DNA from: Promethearchaeota archaeon
Lineage (GTDB): Archaea > Asgardarchaeota > Lokiarchaeia > Sigynarchaeales > SOKP01
Reading direction: 5' to 3'
Length of the DNA stretch: 8,860 bases
NCBI GenBank assembly: GCA_016839905.1
Contig: JAEOTJ010000195.1
Span: 1-8,860 of the forward strand
A program made the translations under genes and the position numbers. The notes beneath the pieces are model-generated. The model ran no database searches. It had not been told where the DNA came from and worked only from the letters and a program-made list of their open reading frames with translations. Shown here in pieces: positions 4,336 to 8,860 of this stretch; position 1 is the first letter of the stretch; the number at the start of each line of letters is the position of its first letter.

Positions 4336-5739
4336 TTAATTCAAGAAGATCTTAATATTAGATTTTAATTTTTTCTGCAATTTATTATAGGTTCTTTTAT
4401 GCAATAATGCTTCATCAACCAGTTTTAAAAGCCATCGCTTTCTTTCTCTAAGAATTGTTCTATCTCTTTTTTCCTTGATTGATTTATCAGTAATAAAACT
4501 TCTTAACATTTTAACATCATTTATTAAAGGTTCAATTTGAAAAAATATCTGTAAAATTATTCTATTACATTCTAAAATTTGAATAGATATTTTGTTAAGC
4601 TTATCATAATTATATGATACTGGATTCGAATGACTGTAATTGCTTCTTATTTTATAAGCTTCATTAACGATTTTAGCAATAGATAATGAATTAAATCCAA
4701 AAAAACTAAGAATAATGGACGTTCTTTCTTTTAATACACGGCTAATAATTTCTCCTTTATTGGACAAAAGAGATTCTAAACATGAACAAGCATATGTTAT
4801 TTGATTTGGAATACCATCAATATTTAAAAATGCGCTTCTATAGTGATGTAGAGCAATAGTTAAATAATTAGATTCTTCGTTTCCTATAATATTTCTAGTA
4901 CTTGCTATTAACTCAACAATAGAAAGGATATCTGTTTTTTTAAATGTGTATATTTTGTTATCAAAAATTTGTATTGGATTTTTCTTTTCAGAAGAAATAG
5001 GATTGATAAATGAGTTATTTTGAATCATTAATTTATGATGAAAAACAGAACCTAACTTTAATAATAAAAATGCTGTTGATATAATATTTGCTTCTTTTTT
5101 TGCATCATCCTCACTATTAACACTGCTTCTTATTACAAGCACAACCGAAGGAATATTTTTTCGATCTACAAATTCAGAATAGCCTTCTCTTTCTGAATAA
5201 AATACAAAATCTGAATCTTTTATTCTCCTAATATGTATCCAATTAGAGATAGATATTTTATTTTCTTCTAACCAAATTCCATTTAAGAACAATTTGATCG
5301 TCCATAAGGGTGTTTGCCCGCTTAATTCTTGTAATATATCAACTATTTTAGTTTCAAAGGAGTCAGGATAATCTTCAAGAACTTTTACCGCATGGTAAAA
5401 TAGTTTATCTAAAACAATATCTTCAACATTATATCTTTCTTTTAATTCTTTTGAGAATTCAAGTAAGTTTGGTATCTTATTTAAATAATTCTGATAGGAA
5501 AATCCATGTAAAATCCAAACGGGTCTTTCAACATTCTTCTTATACATAAATAAAAATAAATCTTCAAATAATTCTTTAAAAAAGTATATCTTTCCATTCT
5601 TGTATTCAATCTTTGAAAAATCTGGATAATATAAATCAATTTCTTGCTTGGGACTCATTTGATGGTTTTCTAATCTATTGTAGATATGTTTAAGTAAAGT
5701 TCGAGTAATTTCGGATAGTCGAATAGCAAGGTTATTCAT
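4336..5739 (-). CDS. HEPN-domain protein, ApeA-like (probable RNase effector)
   Basis: This is a 467-residue protein. The C-terminal region, about residues 290-405, is an ApeA-like HEPN domain: ALHHYRSAFLNIDGIPNQI, then CSCLESLLSNKGE with the conserved Glu322, VLKERTSIIL, and the catalytic R-x4-H motif RSNYSH (Arg365, His370). HEPN RNases of this type cut RNA in antiphage and abortive-infection systems. The N-terminal 280 residues, with no recognised motif, probably act as sensor or regulator. A basic tail (KEKRDRTILRERKRW) follows the HEPN domain. No signal peptide or membrane helix is seen. It is transcribed divergently from the PARIS-like operon across a 172-bp gap, suggesting a shared defence island or one three-gene unit. 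The ATG at 5739 is the first in frame; leader and Shine-Dalgarno sequence are not evident. Confidence 0.75.
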   Translation of the reverse strand: MNNLAIRLSEITRTLLKHIYNRLENHQMSPKQEIDLYYPDFSKIEYKNGKIYFFKELFEDLFLFMYKKNVERPVWILHGFSYQNYLNKIPNLLEFSKELKERYNVEDIVLDKLFYHAVKVLEDYPDSFETKIVDILQELSGQTPLWTIKLFLNGIWLEENKISISNWIHIRRIKDSDFVFYSEREGYSEFVDRKNIPSVVLVIRSSVNSEDDAKKEANIISTAFLLLKLGSVFHHKLMIQNNSFINPISSEKKNPIQIFDNKIYTFKKTDILSIVELIASTRNIIGNEESNYLTIALHHYRSAFLNIDGIPNQITYACSCLESLLSNKGEIISRVLKERTSIILSFFGFNSLSIAKIVNEAYKIRSNYSHSNPVSYNYDKLNKISIQILECNRIILQIFFQIEPLINDVKMLRSFITDKSIKEKRDRTILRERKRWLLKLVDEALLHKRTYNKLQKKLKSNIKIFLN

Positions 5740-5783
5740 ATCATATTTTGAAGCAATTGTAAGAATATAAATTTGTATAAATT

Positions 5784-5827
5784 AAAGCTAATTATAAAAT
5801 TCATTTTAATTGAATTCCATTAGCTTT
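5784..5827. repeat. Nested inverted repeat between the divergent defence genes
   Basis: AAAGCTAAT (5784-5792) pairs with ATTAGCTTT (5819-5827), and inside it AATTCA (5798-5803) pairs with TGAATT (5811-5816). It lies between the HEPN start (5739) and the TATA box of the ATPase gene. It could be an operator for coordinated control, or, with the T-run at 5825-5830, a transcription barrier. Confidence 0.55.
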
Positions 5828-5870
5828 TTTATTATTATTATTCCAAAAAAGAATAACATTTAGTTCATTT

Positions 5871-5880
5871 CTATATAAGG
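5871..5880 (+). promoter_or_regulatory. TATA box of the PARIS-like operon
   Basis: CTATATAAGG matches the archaeal TATA consensus. It ends 31 nt before the ATG at 5912, so transcription would start very near the start codon and the mRNA is probably leaderless or nearly so. No Shine-Dalgarno sequence precedes 5912, which fits. Confidence 0.55.
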
Positions 5881-5911
5881 ATTTTTAATATCATTTTACT
5901 TTATTATTATT

Positions 5912-7297
5912 ATGAAATTAATTAGATTTCAAGCCAGTAATGTATATAATCAATTTAATTTCGATATAGAATTTTACCCTAATGTCACAATTCTTTATGG
6001 AATTAATGGATGTGGCAAAACTACAGTGTTAAAAATGATTAATTTGATTATAAGCGGTAAGTTTTATGAATTAAAAAAAATAAAGTTTGACGAAGTGATT
6101 TTGGATTATAGCCAAAAAGAAAATAATTTCTTTCTAAAAATATATTTTATAGATTCTAGTATAAAAATTGAAACTAATTATGAAGAAATTAAAGAATACA
6201 TTGATAAAGTAAATTTTAATTTACCTTTAAAAAGTGCAAGACGGATTGAAGCAAATGAAGAATTATTGGAAAAATTTAATCAAGTATTTAATGCGATTTT
6301 TATGTCTATTGAACGAAAAGTTCAAAAATCTATTGTTCCTCATTATTTAAGTGATAAAAATTTCCATAGATTCCTAAGACATAATTATGGGGAAGATATT
6401 GAATCATTTAGTGAACCTGAAATAATTCGCTTATATGAAATATATAGAATTGAATATCAATCATATTATGAGAGAAAGAGATTTAGAAAAGAACCATTAT
6501 TGGAATATAATCCAATTGACGGAGTTATAAATCTAATTACAGCAAAGTTTAAAGATTATCTGAAGTATTGCTCAAAATTGGATAAGCAATATCAAGAAGA
6601 GTCTTATAAAAAAATGATGAGCTTAAAAAAGATTGATGAAATAAAGCGAAAATTATTGGAATTTGACAAGGAATCAATGATAAAAGCAAAAGACCGTATT
6701 TTTGCGCAACCCACCTATTTTATAGATGAATTCGAAATTCCAGAAGAGGAAGATTTCCAAAAACTAATAAATAATTTCGAGATTCAAAAGAGAAAAGTTA
6801 ATGAGGGGGGAGAATTAAGTGGAGATTATTTATTAACTCTAATTCAATTTATTAAACTAGATGAATCAGCAATACTACTAGAAAATAATAACACTAAAAA
6901 GGATGATAAATATGTCCCATTTAAATTATTAATAGACAATCTTAATGATTTTTTTTCTGACACTAAAAAAAGAACACTTTTAGAGGATGAAAAAATAAAA
7001 TTTGAACTTAGGAATAAAGAGAAAATAGATCCCCATAATTTATCTTCTGGGGAGAAACAGATTCTCATTTTTTTTACTTACTTAATTTTTAATGAACATG
7101 ATAATCTTGAACCAGTAATCTTATATGATGAACCAGATTTATCATTACATCTTGAATGGCAAGAAAAGTTTATAGATTCTGTTCTAGAAGTAAATCCAAC
7201 GATACAAATAATATTAGCAACTCATTCTCCTGGAATTGGTAGTGAAAGGTTTGATGCTAATTCTATCTCTCTGGAGAATTCATTTATCGAGGATTAA
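5912..7297 (+). CDS. ABC/SMC-type AAA ATPase, PARIS AriA-like
   Basis: This is a 461-residue protein. The N-terminus MKLIRFQASNVYNQFNFDIE is typical of RecF/SMC-like ATPases. The Walker A is GINGCGKTT (residues 30-38). A long, charged helical insertion occupies about 85-360. The ABC signature is LSSGEKQ (377-383), the Walker B is VILYDEPD (Asp406, Glu407), the D-loop is SLHLEWQ, and the H-loop is ATHSP (His438). All catalytic motifs are intact. Length and domain order fit the AAA_15-type ATPase of PARIS (AriA), which senses phage anti-restriction proteins and holds its nuclease partner AriB. The DUF4435 gene starts 1 nt after the stop, giving a tight two-gene operon. OLD- or Septu-type ATPases are alternatives, but the DUF4435 partner favours PARIS. 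Confidence 0.8.
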   Translation: MKLIRFQASNVYNQFNFDIEFYPNVTILYGINGCGKTTVLKMINLIISGKFYELKKIKFDEVILDYSQKENNFFLKIYFIDSSIKIETNYEEIKEYIDKVNFNLPLKSARRIEANEELLEKFNQVFNAIFMSIERKVQKSIVPHYLSDKNFHRFLRHNYGEDIESFSEPEIIRLYEIYRIEYQSYYERKRFRKEPLLEYNPIDGVINLITAKFKDYLKYCSKLDKQYQEESYKKMMSLKKIDEIKRKLLEFDKESMIKAKDRIFAQPTYFIDEFEIPEEEDFQKLINNFEIQKRKVNEGGELSGDYLLTLIQFIKLDESAILLENNNTKKDDKYVPFKLLIDNLNDFFSDTKKRTLLEDEKIKFELRNKEKIDPHNLSSGEKQILIFFTYLIFNEHDNLEPVILYDEPDLSLHLEWQEKFIDSVLEVNPTIQIILATHSPGIGSERFDANSISLENSFIED

Positions 7298-7298
7298 G

Positions 7299-8225
7299 AT
7301 GTCTGGTATAAGATATACCCTTGAACAATTTGCACGTTATCTAATTAGAACTTCTCATAAAGATGGGTTTTTTTTTTTAATTGAAGATAAAAAAATGGAT
7401 GGAATTTATGAAAGATTATTTCAAACTTTATTCCCTAAAAACAGAATAAAGATAATGAACTCTACTAAAATCAATAGATTATTAAGTGGATTAGATGAGG
7501 GTGGTAAGACAGTATTAGAAGCTTTACATTATAAATTAATTGGATTACCTCATAAAATATTTAGTAGATTGAATTATAAAATCATTTTAGATGGTAATTT
7601 TCAACTGTATTTTAAAAAACCAAAACCAATAGAAGATATTCATGTGAAATATTTAAAGAAGTATTGTATAGAAAACTATTTAATTGACAATGAGTCTATT
7701 ATAAAAACAGTACAATCATACTATCCTGAGAAGACTTACGATGAGCTATCAAGCGATTTAGATTTAAATAAATGGATAAATGAAATCCCTTATATTTTTG
7801 GTCAATTATTTAGTTATATTGCATTTAATTATGATTACACCTTGAGACATAATAAATGTTTAGTGTCAAGATCAGAACTTTCTGTTAAAACTATTCCTTA
7901 TTTTTTTAAGTCAACTTATCAGATTGATCCCCTTAAATGTAAAGAATATTATAAAATTCTTAAAAAAAAATATCTTAAGTATAATCCATTAGGAAATAAA
8001 AAAGATATTCAGGATTTTTCTGCGTCTTACATAGAGAAAATAGAAAAAAAGTCAGTTAAGTATATTAATGGAAAATATTTAGTCCATTCACTTCATAAAT
8101 ATCTAAAAGATGAAAGAAATGTTAGAGAAATTCCAAATAGTAAGAAAACTTTTATGAATCTTCTTTTTTCAACAATGATTGATAATCGTTCAAATCAATT
8201 ATTTGATTTTATTCAGAAAGATTAA
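7299..8225 (+). CDS. DUF4435 (TOPRIM-like) protein, PARIS AriB-like effector
   Basis: This is a 308-residue protein, close to AriB length. TOPRIM/DUF4435 marks are FFFLIEDKKMDGIYERLF with the metal-site Glu29, EGGKTVLEAL (67-76) in place of the usual GGK-DNV block, IILDGNF (95-101) where a DxDF motif is expected, and KKYCIENYLI (120-129), the family's IENYL motif. The second acidic residue of DxD is Asn100, so nuclease activity may be altered. In PARIS, AriB is released from AriA on sensing and cleaves tRNA. I chose ATG 7299, not the ATG at 7236 inside the ATPase gene, because GAGGAT (7289-7294) sits 4 nt upstream of 7299 and the longer N-terminus overlaps the ATPase frame. A run of 11 T (7368-7378) encodes FFFL near the catalytic Glu. 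Confidence 0.75.
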   Translation: MSGIRYTLEQFARYLIRTSHKDGFFFLIEDKKMDGIYERLFQTLFPKNRIKIMNSTKINRLLSGLDEGGKTVLEALHYKLIGLPHKIFSRLNYKIILDGNFQLYFKKPKPIEDIHVKYLKKYCIENYLIDNESIIKTVQSYYPEKTYDELSSDLDLNKWINEIPYIFGQLFSYIAFNYDYTLRHNKCLVSRSELSVKTIPYFFKSTYQIDPLKCKEYYKILKKKYLKYNPLGNKKDIQDFSASYIEKIEKKSVKYINGKYLVHSLHKYLKDERNVREIPNSKKTFMNLLFSTMIDNRSNQLFDFIQKD

Positions 8226-8339
8226 TGTTGTTTCTAGGAACTTTTAATCCTCTATTATAAAAGATGATTTCTAGATTTTTGGATATTTAATGCTCCATTC
8301 ATTTTTATAATTAAATTTTCAGAGTCCCTTCAATCAATC

Positions 8340-8459
8340 CTATTCTTTTACCATTTCATAAAATTCATTTAGATATTCTTTATATCTTCTATTTAATAAC
8401 CAAAAGAATTGATTTTTTTCCATAATTAGTAATTTGACATAGAAAACGATTTGATTCAT
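8340..8459 (-). CDS. 39-residue small protein, hypothetical
   Basis: ATG at 8459 is preceded, 6 nt away, by AAGGTGTT (8466-8473), one of the best Shine-Dalgarno matches in the window. The product MNQIVFYVKLLIMEKNQFFW is followed by a basic-acidic helix ending EFYEMVKE and a TAG stop. It has a weakly hydrophobic N-terminus. No family is recognised. It lies downstream of and convergent with the DUF4435 gene; 8226-8339 holds nothing else I can support. Confidence 0.35.
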   Translation of the reverse strand: MNQIVFYVKLLIMEKNQFFWLLNRRYKEYLNEFYEMVKE

Positions 8460-8487
8460 TATTTTAACACCTTAAATAATAATTTCT

Positions 8488-8607
8488 TTAATAATGTCGT
8501 AATAGAGAGACTACTAAATTTAAGTCAACATTCTCGTCATATGCTGTTAAGACCTCAGTGAGCTTTGCTACGGTGAAATCATTCTTATTTAATAAATTAA
8601 ATATTTG
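8488..8607 (-). pseudogene. Start-less gene remnant, C-terminal fragment
   Basis: A minus-strand frame opens right after a stop at 8608-8610 and reads QIFNLLNKNDFTVAKLTEVL, then TAYDENVDLNLVVSLLRHY and TAA. The composition is much more protein-like than the surrounding DNA, with helix-forming leucine spacing, but there is no ATG, GTG or TTG in frame. It looks like the C-terminus of a decayed gene whose 5' part is lost. The AT-rich DNA from 8610 to about 8808 is full of stops. Confidence 0.35.
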
Positions 8608-8808
8608 TTAACTTTTTATTTATTCCAAATTATTTTTAAAAGATTTTATCATTCCAAAACTTTTCTAAACATATACCAAAGTTTACCTAAAAAACTCAAA
8701 AAAATTCATAGATAACATTTAAAAAAGAATGCAAAAAAAAAGGTTGTTTGAGGTATTAAAAAGTTGTTTTTATGACACTCAAAAGTTTTTTTACCAGAAG
8801 GTGTAAGT

Positions 8809-8860
8809 TTAAGCTTCACTCTTAGTTTCCGGTTGTTTTTTTTTCATAGCAATGGGACTA
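8809..8860 (-). CDS. Probable C-terminus of a gene entering from the right edge, partial
   Basis: The minus-strand frame is open from the window end and closes with SPIAMKKKQPETKSEA and TAA at 8809-8811. A Lys-rich, hydrophilic tail is a common protein end, and the local composition is less AT-rich than the preceding 200 bp. It is too short to identify. Confidence 0.35.
   Translation of the reverse strand, partial: SPIAMKKKQPETKSEA

Noticed and set aside
6844..7068. 74-residue minus-strand frame within the ATPase gene
   Set aside because: It is antisense to the ATPase insertion and ABC signature, with Ser/Phe-rich shadow composition.
7236..7298. Earlier ATG (7236) as start of the DUF4435 gene
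   Set aside because: It lies wholly inside the ATPase coding end and would add an overlapping 21-residue extension. ATG 7299 has a ribosome-binding site and fits family length.
1..8860. tRNA, rRNA or complete insertion sequence
   Set aside because: By eye I found no T-loop (GGTTCGAATCC-like) signature in a cloverleaf context, no rRNA-like conserved blocks, and no transposase with terminal inverted repeats. A tRNA with unusual introns could escape this check.

Overview
The window looks like chromosomal DNA of an AT-rich archaeon. The evidence is an archaeal-type ribosomal protein uS11 gene, TATA-box-like promoters (CTATATAA/TATATAAA) instead of bacterial -35/-10 pairs, and inserts in uS11 that behave like archaeal bulge-helix-bulge (BHB) introns. 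The long Lys/Glu/Pro-rich coiled-coil protein, the orphan zinc-ribbon protein and a PARIS-like defence pair would fit an Asgard (Lokiarchaeota-like) genome. That placement is inference only.

Left part (1-2616, mostly minus strand). A repeat-rich, Lys/Glu/Pro-rich coiled-coil protein starts at 1690 and runs leftwards. Its reading frame breaks at an A-AAA-AAC heptamer (395-401) and continues in the -1 frame to the window edge. Upstream of it lies a RelE/ParE-type toxin-antitoxin pair (1923-2441). The toxin is frameshifted before its conserved C-terminus. The pair is bracketed by two 136-bp direct repeats (1714-1849 and 2481-2616; four mismatches by eye) that carry outward-facing TATA-like elements.

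Middle (2617-4335, plus strand). A small four-cysteine zinc-ribbon protein (2655-3092) is followed by the most interesting feature, a uS11 gene (3269-3751) broken by three inserts of 29, 30 and 31 nt. Each insert forms a hairpin, and removing all three restores a standard 130-residue archaeal uS11. Insert 2 folds into a near-canonical BHB motif whose predicted cuts fall exactly where the protein needs them. A stretch with only hairpins and a TATA box (3752-4098) and a 52-residue HTH-like small ORF (4099-4257) follow.

Right part (4336-8225) is a probable defence island. A HEPN-domain protein of the ApeA-like type is on the minus strand. Divergent from it is a two-gene operon of an ABC/SMC-type AAA ATPase and a DUF4435 (TOPRIM-like) protein, the architecture of PARIS (AriA plus AriB). 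The 172-bp divergent region holds a nested inverted repeat and a TATA box. From 8226 to 8860 the DNA is AT-rich, with one small minus-strand ORF, a start-less gene remnant and the probable C-terminus of a gene entering from the right edge.
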